64,000 nucleotides of DNA from assembly GCA_027490215.1 (NCBI GenBank), contig JAIXYO010000070.1, positions 81,960 to 145,959 of the forward strand, written 5' to 3'. Both the position numbers and the translations under genes were made by a program. The stretch's first letter is position 1. Each line of letters begins with the position of its first letter. A model generated the notes under the pieces. It made no database searches. It saw nothing but the letters and a program-made list of their open reading frames with translations, and was not told where the DNA came from. Source of the stretch: Rubrivivax sp. (GTDB lineage Bacteria; Pseudomonadota; Gammaproteobacteria; Burkholderiales; Burkholderiaceae_C). Shown here piece by piece: positions 9,634-18,118 of this stretch.

Positions 9634-10659
9634 TCAGCGCGGCTTCGCTGCGTTGATCACCTGGTCGTAGAGCCCGCCGTCGTTGAAGTGATCCTTCTGC
9701 GCCTTCGTCCAGCCACCGAAGACTTCGTCCACGGTGAAGGTGCTGACCTTGGGGAACGCCTTGGCGTACTTGGCGAGCACCTTGGCGTCGCGCGGTCGCA
9801 GGTTGTGCTTCGCTGCGATTTCCTGTCCGGCATCGCTGTACAGGTATTGAAGATAGGCCTCCGCCTGCTTGCGGGTGCCACGCTTGTCGGCGACCTTGTC
9901 GACCACGCTCACCGGGTTCTCGGCCAGGATCGTGCGGGCGGGGTAGACCACCTCGAAGTTGTCGCCGAACTCGTTCTTGATCAGCGGCACCTCGCTCTCG
10001 AAGGTCACCAGTGCGTCACCGATGTTGCGCTGAGCGAAGGTGGTGGTGGCGCCACGACCGCCGCCGTCGAGCACCGGCACGTTGGCGAAGATGCGGGTGA
10101 CCAGGGCCTTGGCGGCGTCATGGCTGACACCGCCCGTCACGCCCGCGCCCCAGGCGGCGAGGTAGGTGTAGCGGCCGTTGCCGCTCGTCTTCGGGTTCGG
10201 AATGATCACCTGCAGTCCGCTGCGACCCAGATCGGTCCAGTCGCGGACGTTCTTCGGGTTGCCCTTGCGAACCAGGATCACGCTGATGCTGGTCGTCGGC
10301 GAGGCGTTGTTCGGCAGGCGCTTGGCCCAGTCTGCGGGTACCAGGCCACCGCGGGTGTTCAGCATGTCGATGTCGTTGTGCTGGTTCATCGTGATGACAT
10401 CGGCTTCGAGCCCATCGATCACGCTGCGCGCCTGTTTGCTCGATCCGCCATGGCTCTGGTTGATCGTCAGGACTTCGCCCGTCGTCTTCTTCCAGTGCGC
10501 GATGAAGACAGTGTTGTAGTCCTTGTAGAACTCGCGAGAAACGTCATAGCTGACATTCAAGAGAGTCTTTCCGGGCTCGGCCGCGACCCAGCCGCTGCCT
10601 AACGCCAAGGTCACCGCCAGCAGGCCTCGACGGCCCATAGATACATATGAAGAACGCAT
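9634..10659 (-). CDS. cysP: Thiosulfate/sulfate-binding periplasmic protein, CysP-like
   Basis: This protein captures sulfate or thiosulfate in the periplasm for CysTWA. The 341-residue precursor begins with a cleavable signal (MRSSYVSMGRRGLLAVTLAL, cut near AWVAAE-type sequence). It carries [23 protein letters not shown] and PNPKTSGNGRYTYLAAWGA. The features ITMNQ, GGRGATTTFA and FESEV match CysP rather than Sbp. The ATG at 10659 is chosen because the longer in-frame start would begin inside the terminator hairpin of the next gene upstream. It is the first gene of cysP-T-W-A. Confidence 0.92.
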   Translation of the reverse strand: MRSSYVSMGRRGLLAVTLALGSGWVAAEPGKTLLNVSYDVSREFYKDYNTVFIAHWKKTTGEVLTINQSHGGSSKQARSVIDGLEADVITMNQHNDIDMLNTRGGLVPADWAKRLPNNASPTTSISVILVRKGNPKNVRDWTDLGRSGLQVIIPNPKTSGNGRYTYLAAWGAGVTGGVSHDAAKALVTRIFANVPVLDGGGRGATTTFAQRNIGDALVTFESEVPLIKNEFGDNFEVVYPARTILAENPVSVVDKVADKRGTRKQAEAYLQYLYSDAGQEIAAKHNLRPRDAKVLAKYAKAFPKVSTFTVDEVFGGWTKAQKDHFNDGGLYDQVINAAKPR

Positions 10660-10733
10660 GAAATAGCCCACGAATAGTTGTTTGGCGAATGTTAGAGGCA
10701 AGCCTCGCGGCGCAAAACAACGTTTTTCGGCCA

Positions 10734-10740
10734 TGCTTAT
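10734..10740. promoter_or_regulatory. Shared TGCTTAT motif upstream of cysP
   Basis: The heptamer TGCTTAT (ATAAGCA on the coding strand) lies about 75 bp upstream of the cysP start. The same heptamer is found at 11918-11924, about 108 bp upstream of sbp, next to the palindrome there. Flanking similarity is partial. It may be half of a regulator site or a promoter element common to both sulfur binding-protein genes. Confidence 0.35.
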
Positions 10741-10776
10741 ACGGAAAACAATGAAACCGCCCTCAGGCGGTTTCAT
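10741..10776 (-). terminator. Rho-independent terminator after sbp
   Basis: An 11-bp perfect inverted repeat (coding-strand arm GAAACCGCC, loop TGAG) at 10751-10776 is followed on the minus strand by TGTTTTCC. It lies 20 bp after the sbp stop and upstream of cysP, so sbp transcription probably ends or is attenuated here while cysP has its own promoter. Confidence 0.85.
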
Positions 10777-10796
10777 GGGTGTCGCTCAACCGGGAA

Positions 10797-11810
10797 TCAC
10801 TTCTTGGTGAAGATGCGATCAAAAGATCCGCCGTCGTTGAAGTGGGTGGCTTGCGCCTTGCTCCACCCGCCGAAAACGTCGTCGATGCTGAACAGCTCGA
10901 CCTTGGTGAACGTGGCGGCGTACTTGGCCTGGGCCTTTGGATCGATCGGCCGGTAGTAGTTCTGGCCGGCGATATCCTGACCCACAGGGGAGTAGAGGTA
11001 CTCGAGGTAGGCGGTCGCAACCTCGCGGGTGCCACGGCGGTCGACGTTCTTGTCGACCACGGTCACAGGCGGCTCGGCCAGGATCGACAGCGACGGCACG
11101 ACGATGTCGAACTTGTCAGGGCCGAGCTCCTTCACCGCGAGGAAAGCCTCGTTCTCCCATGACAGGAACACATCCCCGATGCCACGCTCGGTGAAGGTGA
11201 TCAAGGAGCCGCGCGCGCCGGAATCGAGCACCGGCACATTCGCGAGGATCGCCTTCAGGAAAGCCTCGGCCTTGGCCTGGTCGCCGCCGGTCTTCTTCAG
11301 CGAGTAGCCCCAGGCGGCCAGGTAGTTCCAGCGAGCACCGCCGGAGGTCTTGGGGTTCGGGGTGATCACGGAGACGCCGGACTTGGCCAGATCGTCCCAG
11401 TCCTTGATGCCTTTCGGATTGCCCTTGCGCACCAGGAACACGACGGTCGAGGTGTACGGGGCGCTGTTGTGTTTCAGACGCTTCTGCCAATCGGCCGGAA
11501 TCAGCTTGCCCTTCGCATGCAGTTCGTCCACGTCGTAGGCCAAGGCCAGCGTGACAACGTCGGCTTCCAGCCCGTCGATCACCGAACGCGCCTGCTTGCC
11601 GGAGCCACCGTGCGATTGCTTGACGGTGACGTCGTCGCCGGTCTTGGCCTTCCAGTAGGTGGCGAACGCCTTGTTGAAATCGACATACAGCTCGCGCGTC
11701 GGGTCGTAGGACACGTTGAGCAGCGTGACGTCCTTGGCGATGGCGCCGAACGCGGTGACACCGACGGCCAGAGCCAGCAGCACAGAGCGAGAGAAGCGGG
11801 AGATGGTCAT
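10797..11810 (-). CDS. sbp: Sulfate-binding periplasmic protein, Sbp-like
   Basis: This 337-residue precursor has a typical Sec signal peptide ([20 protein letters not shown], cut after AIA) and the full sulfate-binding fold. It contains [46 protein letters not shown] and [21 protein letters not shown], matching Sbp more closely than CysP. The ATG at 11810 follows an AGGAAC ribosome site. It lies upstream of cysP on the same strand, separated by a strong terminator. The two binding proteins probably share the CysTWA channel. Confidence 0.93.
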   Translation of the reverse strand: MTISRFSRSVLLALAVGVTAFGAIAKDVTLLNVSYDPTRELYVDFNKAFATYWKAKTGDDVTVKQSHGGSGKQARSVIDGLEADVVTLALAYDVDELHAKGKLIPADWQKRLKHNSAPYTSTVVFLVRKGNPKGIKDWDDLAKSGVSVITPNPKTSGGARWNYLAAWGYSLKKTGGDQAKAEAFLKAILANVPVLDSGARGSLITFTERGIGDVFLSWENEAFLAVKELGPDKFDIVVPSLSILAEPPVTVVDKNVDRRGTREVATAYLEYLYSPVGQDIAGQNYYRPIDPKAQAKYAATFTKVELFSIDDVFGGWSKAQATHFNDGGSFDRIFTKK

Positions 11811-11922
11811 GAAGACAGTTCCTGAATGAGATTTCCGGGTGTGAACGGCCACGCCGTGACAACGAACGGAGAATCCTAGGCAGGGTCTGACTGGGTGAAA
11901 ACGAAGCGTTGCGCGCTTGCTT

Positions 11923-11937
11923 ATCTGAAATTCAGAT
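11923..11937. promoter_or_regulatory. Perfect palindrome upstream of sbp, candidate LysR-type site
   Basis: The 15-base sequence ATCTGAAATTCAGAT is a perfect inverted repeat around a central A. It has the ATC-N9-GAT form and the T-N11-A spacing seen in operators of LysR-family regulators. It lies 113 bp upstream of the sbp start, abutting the TGCTTAT motif. Two CysB-type regulators are encoded in the window, so binding by one of them is a reasonable inference. Confidence 0.5.
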
Positions 11938-12054
11938 GAGAAGTCGCACGATGGAGTGGCCACGGTGCTGCTCGTCACCCGCGCCATCGCCGAGGCGGTG
12001 CGACCGAGCGACCGCGTCGCTGGTGCTGGGGAGTCGTCGGAACGACGACTCAGC

Positions 12055-13587
12055 TCAGGCTGCCACCTTGAAGGCCGACACCGACTCGACCAACTGCCGG
12101 GCCTGCTTGCTGAGGCTTTCGGTGGCCGCTGCGCTTTCTTCTATCAGGGCGGCATTTTGCTGGGTGGCCTGGTCCATGTTCGACACGGCCTCACTGACCT
12201 GACTGATGCCGGTGCTTTGCTCGGAGGTTGCGGCGCTGATTTCGGCCACGATGTCGGTGACACGGCGGATGGCGCTCACGATTTCCTGCATCGTCTTGCC
12301 GGCCTGGTCGACGAGCACGGTGCCTTCCGCGACCCGATCGACGCTGGTGTGCACCAATGTACGCACCTCGCGGGCGGCTTCCGCACTGCGATGCGCCAGG
12401 CTGCGGACCTCGCCAGCCACCACCGCGAATCCGCGGCCCTGCTCTCCGGCCCGCGCCGCCTCGACAGCGGCATTCAGCGCCAGGATGTTGGTCTGGAACG
12501 CGATGCCATCGATCACAGCGATGATGTCTGCGATCTTCTTCGAACTCTCATTGATGCCGGAGATGGTCTCGACCACCTGGCTCATCACCTCACCACCCTT
12601 CAACGCCACGCTGGAGGCGCCGAGGGCCAGCTGGTTCGCTTGACGCGCGCTGTCGGCATTGGTGCGAACCGTGGCGCCCATCTGCTCCATGGTCGCTGCG
12701 GTCTCCTGAAGCGAACTCGCCTGCTGTTCGGTCCGGTTTGAAAAATCAAGGTTTCCTGAGGCGATCTCGCGGCTGGCGGTGGCGACGGTTTCGGCGTTGG
12801 CCTTGACGTCGGAAACCATCCGCGCGAAGTCGGCCTGCATGCGGCGCATGGACTCCAGCAACTGCACGGTCTCGTCGTTTCCGTGCGGTCGGATGGTGGC
12901 GGTCAGATCACCATGCGACAACTGGTCGGCCACCTCCACCGCGTGGACCATGGGCCGCGTCATGCTGCGCGCAAGCGCCAGCGCGGCGACAACGATCAGC
13001 ATCGCTCCCACGATCAGGGACGCCACGACAAGCATGTGTGTCTGATTGACGCTCGACCGTGCATTGGTAATGACAGTGCTCCCGTTCTTCTCGATCGCGT
13101 CGGAAAGCTCGGCCATGCGATCCTCCAGTTCACCGAACGCCGATTGAAAGGCTGGCAACTCTGCCTTGGCCTTGCCGGCATCGACCGATGCCGCATCGAT
13201 CACAACGGCGGCGGAGTCCAGGTACTTCTTCACCACCGGCTGGGCGGCGGCCAAGGCGTTCCGACTTTCGGTACCTAGGGGCTCACCGGCTAGCTTGGCG
13301 AAGGCTTCATTGAACTTCTGCGCGTGATCGGAAAGATCCGCCTTCGCCTCGGTGATGGAGGCAGGGTCATTGTCCAAGGCACCCAGGTAGGCCCGCTGAG
13401 CATCGCTCCGGATCGCGTCATGCATCATGTCCGCTTCCTGGCTGATCTGCAGCGCCTCACCGGCATGAACGGCTTCTTCAATCGAATCGCCGAGTCGAGA
13501 CACGCCCAGCAGGCCCGCGCCTCCGCTGACCGAGGCGAGCACGGCGCCGAACAGTCCCAGGACAAGAATTTGTGTGCGAAGCTTCAC
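12055..13587 (-). CDS. Methyl-accepting chemotaxis protein without C-terminal pentapeptide
   Basis: This 510-residue chemoreceptor has TM1 near residues 6-26 and a periplasmic helical sensor domain to about 180. TM2 is in [20 protein letters not shown], followed by HAMP and a signalling domain with the conserved [20 protein letters not shown] hairpin. It ends soon after the last helix in SAFKVAA and has no CheR-type tether, unlike the receptor at 1799-3541. The GTG at 13587 is preferred over an upstream TTG because the GGGAGG ribosome site overlaps that TTG. Ligand unknown. Confidence 0.93.
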   Translation of the reverse strand: MKLRTQILVLGLFGAVLASVSGGAGLLGVSRLGDSIEEAVHAGEALQISQEADMMHDAIRSDAQRAYLGALDNDPASITEAKADLSDHAQKFNEAFAKLAGEPLGTESRNALAAAQPVVKKYLDSAAVVIDAASVDAGKAKAELPAFQSAFGELEDRMAELSDAIEKNGSTVITNARSSVNQTHMLVVASLIVGAMLIVVAALALARSMTRPMVHAVEVADQLSHGDLTATIRPHGNDETVQLLESMRRMQADFARMVSDVKANAETVATASREIASGNLDFSNRTEQQASSLQETAATMEQMGATVRTNADSARQANQLALGASSVALKGGEVMSQVVETISGINESSKKIADIIAVIDGIAFQTNILALNAAVEAARAGEQGRGFAVVAGEVRSLAHRSAEAAREVRTLVHTSVDRVAEGTVLVDQAGKTMQEIVSAIRRVTDIVAEISAATSEQSTGISQVSEAVSNMDQATQQNAALIEESAAATESLSKQARQLVESVSAFKVAA

Positions 13588-13882
13588 AGGACCTCCCAAA
13601 AAGAAGCGACGAATGACTCGTTATCGACGCCCGAAGCAGTTGCTTGAGCAGTGTTTGCAAGAACGTCGGGCGACCTTGCAGACTGGGCTGACGGACGCCA
13701 CGCCGGTGCCGATTCGCTGACCATCTGAACATGCGATCACAGCGAAATCACTGGTCTTGGTATCGCCCGGGTCGGTGGCCGAAATCGATAACCACAAACT
13801 CCCTGCCCCGGGGCATTTAGGCGGTTCGGGTCTAATCGTTGCGTTGCAGATATCGAACCACCTTTCACGGGCTACAGCCATC

Positions 13883-14440
13883 ATGTCGATCGAATCCGAA
13901 CTGGCTGCGTTGCATCAACCGCTGCTAAGGTTCGCAAAACTGCAACTGCGCAACGACAGCATTGCCGAAGACGTCGTCTCGGAAACCTTCCTCGCCATCC
14001 TCGAGAAGCCCGACAACTTCGAAGGACGCAGTTCGCTGCGAACCTATGCCACCGGCATCCTCAAGTTCAAGATCATCGACGTGATCCGGGCGCGCGGGCG
14101 CGAGGTGCACATCGAGCCACTGGACGATCAAAGCATGGACGATGCCCTGGACGCCCTGTTCATCAGCGACGGCCATTGGCAGGAACCGCCTGCGGCATGG
14201 CAACACCCCGAGCGTGCTCTGGAGCAGACGCAGTTCTTCGACACCTTGCAAGTCTGCGTGGACCGCCTGCCTGCAAAACTCGGTCGCATCTTCATGATGC
14301 GTGAGTGGCTGGAAAGAGAAGTCGACGACATCTGTGTCGAGCTGGGCATCACTTCTAACAACTGTGGCGTGATGCTTTACCGTGCTCGAATGCAACTGCG
14401 TGAATGTCTGGACATCAGCTGGTTCAAGGGCAAGGCATGA
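13883..14440 (+). CDS. ECF-type RNA polymerase sigma factor
   Basis: The 185-residue protein has a sigma region 2 (LLRFAKLQLRNDSIAEDVVSETFLAILEKP, then RTYATGILKFKIIDVIRARGRE). It also has a region 4 helix-turn-helix (LPAKLGRIFMMREWLEREVDDICVELGIT, then CGVMLYRARMQLRECL). There is no region 1 or 3, as in extracytoplasmic-function sigma factors. The stop codon overlaps the start of the small zinc-finger protein (ATGA). Targets are unknown; the secreted repeat protein immediately downstream is a candidate. Confidence 0.93.
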   Translation: MSIESELAALHQPLLRFAKLQLRNDSIAEDVVSETFLAILEKPDNFEGRSSLRTYATGILKFKIIDVIRARGREVHIEPLDDQSMDDALDALFISDGHWQEPPAAWQHPERALEQTQFFDTLQVCVDRLPAKLGRIFMMREWLEREVDDICVELGITSNNCGVMLYRARMQLRECLDISWFKGKA

Positions 14441-14634
14441 GCACCGAACTCAACTGCAAGGAAGTGTCGCGCCTCATCAGCGATGGGCAAGACCGAGAAA
14501 TGCCTCCCAAGGAACGCGCACGGTTGCGACTGCACTTCGTCATCTGCGAGACATGCCGCGACGTCAATGACCAGTTCAACTTCATACGCGAGGCGATGAA
14601 GAAGCTGGGGCGACAGGAACCACCGGAACGCTGA
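14437..14634 (+). CDS. Small zinc-finger anti-sigma factor (ZAS/zf-HC2 type)
   Basis: This 65-residue protein has the anti-sigma zinc motif H33-x3-C37-x2-C40, plus Cys7 upstream, in a mostly helical domain. There is no transmembrane segment, so it would be a soluble, possibly redox- or zinc-sensitive regulator of the ECF sigma factor. The start codon overlaps the sigma stop codon, which supports a one-to-one pair. Confidence 0.85.
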   Translation: MSTELNCKEVSRLISDGQDREMPPKERARLRLHFVICETCRDVNDQFNFIREAMKKLGRQEPPER

Positions 14635-14845
14635 TCTGGTTACGTCGCACCGACCTGGCTTGAAGGTCGCTATATCGCCAGTCGATTGCTTCAGGCGCTT
14701 GCCAGCGCTCCGGTCGGATGCAGATTCTCTGTAATCAAATCGCGGGCTCCGCGACTGATGTGAGCAAGCCTTGAGACGCTGGTCGCAAGGTGCGTAACCA
14801 CCTCAAACCCCGTTGCTGAACAAGCAACCCTTCGGAGCCCATCAC

Positions 14846-15277
14846 ATGAAACATTCACGAACCGTTGCCCTGGTCCTGTCTACCCTGCTGCTGTCGGCGT
14901 CGGGCCTCACACAAGCACAAAGTGTCAAGCCCCCCCTTGAATCCGCTCGCATGGCCGCCTTCATGGACCGAGATGTCTTCCTCTCCATGCACCGCTGGGA
15001 CGAAATGACCGGCATGTGGGTAGTCAAGTCGAACATCGAACTGCCCAAGGGCATCATGCCGCGCGCCGAGGTCATGGCCATGGTGGACAAGTTTCTTGTG
15101 ATGAACACATGGGATGACGCGCGCGAACAGTGGGTATCCGGCGATATCCCGCGCGAGATGAGCAAATTGACCCGCGAACAGGTTCGCGTCGAAACGATCC
15201 GTTTCCTGATGACTCACGAATGGAACGACTCGACCTCGACCTGGATCAGCAAGATGCGATTGCCTACGAAGAACTGA
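14846..15277 (+). CDS. Secreted protein of unknown function with three W-x6-W repeats
   Basis: I do not recognise this 143-residue protein. It has a clear Sec signal peptide (residues 1 to about 25, cut after TQAQ or nearby). The mature part holds three copies of a motif of the form FLxM-x2-W-[DN]-[DE]-x5-W-[VI]. The tryptophan pairs are W51/W58, W89/W96 and W126/W133, giving a period of 37-38 residues. The linkers contain ELPKG, DIPRE and an acidic-basic helix. It lies 212 bp after the ECF sigma/anti-sigma pair on the same strand. Confidence 0.8.
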   Translation: MKHSRTVALVLSTLLLSASGLTQAQSVKPPLESARMAAFMDRDVFLSMHRWDEMTGMWVVKSNIELPKGIMPRAEVMAMVDKFLVMNTWDDAREQWVSGDIPREMSKLTREQVRVETIRFLMTHEWNDSTSTWISKMRLPTKN

Positions 15278-15510
15278 ACTCGGTATCCACGACATCAAGC
15301 AGCGCACCGGGTTTTCATTGAGCCGGTTGCGCGAAGCTTGACATGTTGAAAAGCCCGGCCAACGAGCAACGCAAGTCGTCATCCCGGTCACCCTCAGTCG
15401 ACTCTGAGCAGTGACCAAGCCATACCGACGCGGCATGGCAGCCTGATCTCCTTGCACGATCAAGCAGACCGTGGAGCCGACTTCGTATTCACTCTTGCCT
15501 GTCACTCCAA

Positions 15511-15903
15511 TCAGGAGGACGACGGAAAAGGCACGGCCGACGGCGCCGGGACCAGAAGGGCTTGATAACCGGCATCAAGCGGGCAAACCACTGACACAAA
15601 CACCAGCGGCACGTTGCCCGAGTTCAGTACGCCGTGCACCTGGCCGGCCGTGGCAACCACCACATGCCCGGCACGAATGGACTGGACGCCTCCAGCGTCG
15701 TCGGTCTGGTAGTCACCTGCACCTGCGATCACGGTCCAGGTGTCCTGTCCCTGTGGATGCGTGTGCAGCGCGATGCGCTGCCCAGGCGCAACGTTCCAGG
15801 CGATGATCGTGGCGTGGGGCGACTCTCGAACAATCGATCGAATGGGTTCATCTTCGGAAGATTGCAGAAACTCAGCGATATCGAAGACACGTCGATCTGT
15901 CAT
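15511..15903 (-). CDS. Cupin-domain protein
   Basis: This 130-residue single-domain cupin carries the metal-binding motif 1 (ALHTHPQGQDTWTVIAGAGDY, with the histidines at about 47 and 49) and motif 2 around AGQVHGVLNSG. Such small cupins bind a metal and may be isomerases, dioxygenases or sensors; substrate cannot be predicted. CAGGAG precedes the ATG. It is convergent with the secreted repeat protein and has no operon partners. Confidence 0.85.
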   Translation of the reverse strand: MTDRRVFDIAEFLQSSEDEPIRSIVRESPHATIIAWNVAPGQRIALHTHPQGQDTWTVIAGAGDYQTDDAGGVQSIRAGHVVVATAGQVHGVLNSGNVPLVFVSVVCPLDAGYQALLVPAPSAVPFPSSS

Positions 15904-16371
15904 GGATGCTCCTGGTTAAAAAATGGGAGTGCAGCGCTCGTGCGTTGCCTCCGTCAAACTCCGAGCCCCACTCTCGTTTGAGAGGAAGCCTCAGGGAAAC
16001 CCATACGCGGCAGAGCAATACCCAGAGACGTCGTTTACGGATATGGAACTGGCCACAAATTTGTTGGCTTCTCGGAGTCATCCGCAAAAGCTCACGAGAT
16101 GGTTTACTTCAATGCCTGGTTGGAAAGCCCAGCCCTCAGTGGCACTGCACGTAGCGAAACGCTCACGCTTTAGTCGCGGCGCAATGACGACCGCGGTCGT
16201 CATGAAACCACTGCGGCCTCGACTACCCGCTGGCGCCTACGGCGCTTCGCGCCCTTCATTGGAGCCAGCCTGCAGTCTGGAGGCTGCAGTACAGCAACGA
16301 GAGTCCGTGGTCATCATCGAAGGCGGCTATGTCGGGACATCTGCAGCGCGCACCTTCTGCCCGAGGCAGCG
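15904..16371. other. Gene-poor interval with structure and a possible ORF remnant
   Basis: No convincing intact gene lies in these 468 bases. A reading frame open from 15982 to a stop at 16171-16173 encodes a plausible protein-like string (VYGYGTGHKFVGFSESSAKA and further) but has no start codon, so it may be a decayed gene end. The right half has a perfect 20-bp palindrome and other small inverted repeats. Base composition looks less GC-rich than the neighbours on the left side. Confidence 0.4.
16184..16203. repeat. Perfect 20-bp palindrome
   Basis: The sequence reads ATGACGACCG followed by its exact reverse complement, with no loop. It lies about 170 bp downstream of the DoxX-like gene and 280 bp upstream of the cupin gene. 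A dimeric-protein site or a hairpin are both possible. Confidence 0.6.
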
Positions 16372-16848
16372 TCATTTGACGCCCAGCCAACCCAGCCAGA
16401 TCGCACGGCGTATCCACAACAGCGCCGCACACGAGAGCCACACACCACAGGCCAGCGCGAACAGCTGGCCACCGTCGCTGCTGCCATCGGTGTTGATCAC
16501 TGCCACGCCCAAGGGCGTGAACAGGTGAAAGAAGATGGCACCGCTGATCACGCCCAGACCCAAGGCTGCGCCGAGCACCTGCACCGTGCGTCGGCTGGAG
16601 ATGGCAGCGCCGGCCAGCAGAAGGATCGATGCGATCAGCTCCATCGTGCCGACCACCTTGGCCGAGAAGATGCCACCCGGCGCAAACACGCCCTGAAAAC
16701 CCAGGGACGCCGCCCAGGGGTCGAGCTTGCCCTGGAAGATGTAGACGGTTTCCGGCGAGCCAGTGAACTTGAAGAACAGCGACTGGATGAACACGAACGC
16801 GATGTAGATCGTGAGCAGCCAGTGTCCGTTGCGCTTGAGCCAGTCCAT
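16372..16848 (-). CDS. DoxX-like integral membrane protein
   Basis: This 158-residue protein has four hydrophobic segments (about residues 10-28, 55-75, 80-98 and 128-150). It shows the general pattern of DoxX/DoxD-like proteins, including KFTGSPETVYIF and a FSAKVVGTMELIASILLLAGA helix. The ATG at 16848 follows AAGGA. It is the last gene of a DinB-YHS-DoxX run on the minus strand, 40 bp after the YHS gene. Function in this family is mostly unknown; roles in thiosulfate oxidation or stress are reported for some members. Confidence 0.75.
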   Translation of the reverse strand: MDWLKRNGHWLLTIYIAFVFIQSLFFKFTGSPETVYIFQGKLDPWAASLGFQGVFAPGGIFSAKVVGTMELIASILLLAGAAISSRRTVQVLGAALGLGVISGAIFFHLFTPLGVAVINTDGSSDGGQLFALACGVWLSCAALLWIRRAIWLGWLGVK

Positions 16849-16888
16849 GAGGGAATCCTTCAATCAAAAGAGAACAGGGAGAGTCGCA

Positions 16889-17383
16889 TCACTGCTTCAA
16901 AAGCGTCTGGAACTTCGAGTCGGCCGTCTTGATGAAGCCGATCGGATTCTTCAGCCACTTCTGCTGCACATCGGCGTCGTAGTTCAGGTAAAGCTTGCCG
17001 TCGATAACCTTGAACTTGTCGGGCTCGATGCTGACCAGGTTGTCGACCGAAACACCGTAGGCGCAGTAGCCGCCGTACTGCGGTGCGTATTTCTCCGGCG
17101 TGGCCTTGAAGAGATCCAGATGCGCCTGCGACGCGAATTTCCACTTCGCGCCCATCCAGGTCGCCACAAAGCTGTCAGAACCCTTGACGGGCTTGCCATC
17201 GGTGAAATACGCAACCGTGTCGTACCCCAGGATCGCGGTGTCGCTCGCGCCGCCGAAGAAGCCGCCGGTCAGTGTGTTGATTGGGGCTTGGGCAGCGCGT
17301 GCGGCCGTGCTCGCGACAAGGGCGGACAAGCCGATGCCGAGCAAAGTCCGGCGATTCATGCGGCAGGTTGAGATGCGGGTCAT
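16889..17383 (-). CDS. Exported YHS-domain protein
   Basis: This 164-residue protein has an N-terminal export signal (MNRRTLLGIGLSALVAS, possibly twin-arginine). A YHS-like domain follows (ILGYDTVAYFTDGKPVKG, then WKFASQAHLDLFKATPEKYAPQYGGYCAYGV). YHS domains often bind metals in enzymes or metal-handling proteins. The start overlaps the stop of the DinB-like gene (ATGA) and is preceded by AAAGGAA; an internal ATG at 17359 would give a more classic Tat signal. Confidence 0.85.
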   Translation of the reverse strand: MTRISTCRMNRRTLLGIGLSALVASTAARAAQAPINTLTGGFFGGASDTAILGYDTVAYFTDGKPVKGSDSFVATWMGAKWKFASQAHLDLFKATPEKYAPQYGGYCAYGVSVDNLVSIEPDKFKVIDGKLYLNYDADVQQKWLKNPIGFIKTADSKFQTLLKQ

Positions 17384-17952
17384 ACAGATTCCTTTGTGCT
17401 TGCAGTGGATGGATTGCCGGCGCCCGGGGCGTTCGCCACGGTGGATGGCGCCAGGCCGAAGTTGGGATCGGTAGCGATGCCTTGTCGCTCGCAGTAGACC
17501 TGCAGCAAGGCGAAGTGGTGAATCGCGTGGCTGGCCAGGAACACCAGCTCACGGCCGATGCTGGAGCGGGTCACGAAATCGAACTCACCGTCAGGGCCGC
17601 CCTTGCCGTGCACGTTCAGCGACTGCTCGAGTGCGGCATCGGACCATTCGGCCAGATGCTGCTTCAGTGCTCTCAACCGAGCCTGCGCCAGGCTGGCATC
17701 GCGCTCGATGTCGCGGTCGCGCGGGCGGCGGTCGTAGTCAACGATGCTGTCCGTGTTGCGCAGCACCAGAGCTTCGTAGTGCTCGATCACATGACGCAAA
17801 TGGGGGCCGGTGTACTGCTCGTAGGCAGGAGCGCCGGGAGTTTGATGCGCAGCCAACAGCGCCAGCGCCTGGTCTATCAATTGGCGATTGAAGTGCAACA
17901 GCCTTTCGGCATCTCCGAAAACAGCACCATCGGGGGCGCGCGTGGACGACAT
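17380..17952 (-). CDS. DinB-like four-helix protein
   Basis: The 190-residue protein has helices with the histidines expected for a DinB/YfiT metal site: HLRHVIEHYEAL at about residues 51-62 and HAIHHFALLQVY near residue 142. DinB-like proteins include thiol-dependent transferases and damage-inducible proteins, so the substrate is open. The ATG at 17952 is chosen because upstream in-frame sequence is a low-complexity His/Pro run. It is the first gene of the DinB-YHS-DoxX operon. Confidence 0.75.
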   Translation of the reverse strand: MSSTRAPDGAVFGDAERLLHFNRQLIDQALALLAAHQTPGAPAYEQYTGPHLRHVIEHYEALVLRNTDSIVDYDRRPRDRDIERDASLAQARLRALKQHLAEWSDAALEQSLNVHGKGGPDGEFDFVTRSSIGRELVFLASHAIHHFALLQVYCERQGIATDPNFGLAPSTVANAPGAGNPSTASTKESV

Positions 17953-18118
17953 GGTGGGGACTTTCGGTCTAGGCGTTGCGATCGACGCTGCAGGCTGCAG
18001 GTGCGGATGCGGATGCGGATGCGATGACAAGGTGGCAAACATGATCCAGAGTCGAACCAGATCGCCAGAGATTACGCACGGCTCAAGACAATTTCGCCGT
18101 GAGCGCGTGCCCCTCGAC

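Noticed and set aside
10659..10776. Longer N-terminus for CysP starting at 10776
   Set aside because: The start codon would lie in the terminator hairpin after sbp and the extra residues would precede a good signal peptide.
15923..16528. 201-codon plus-strand frame across the gene-poor interval and into the DoxX-like gene
   Set aside because: Composition is not protein-like, there is no ribosome site, and its second half is antisense to a conserved membrane protein.
18000..18026. Tandem GCGGAT repeat upstream of the DinB-like gene
   Set aside because: Only three to four short units; it gives a His/Pro run in one frame and shows no sign of function.
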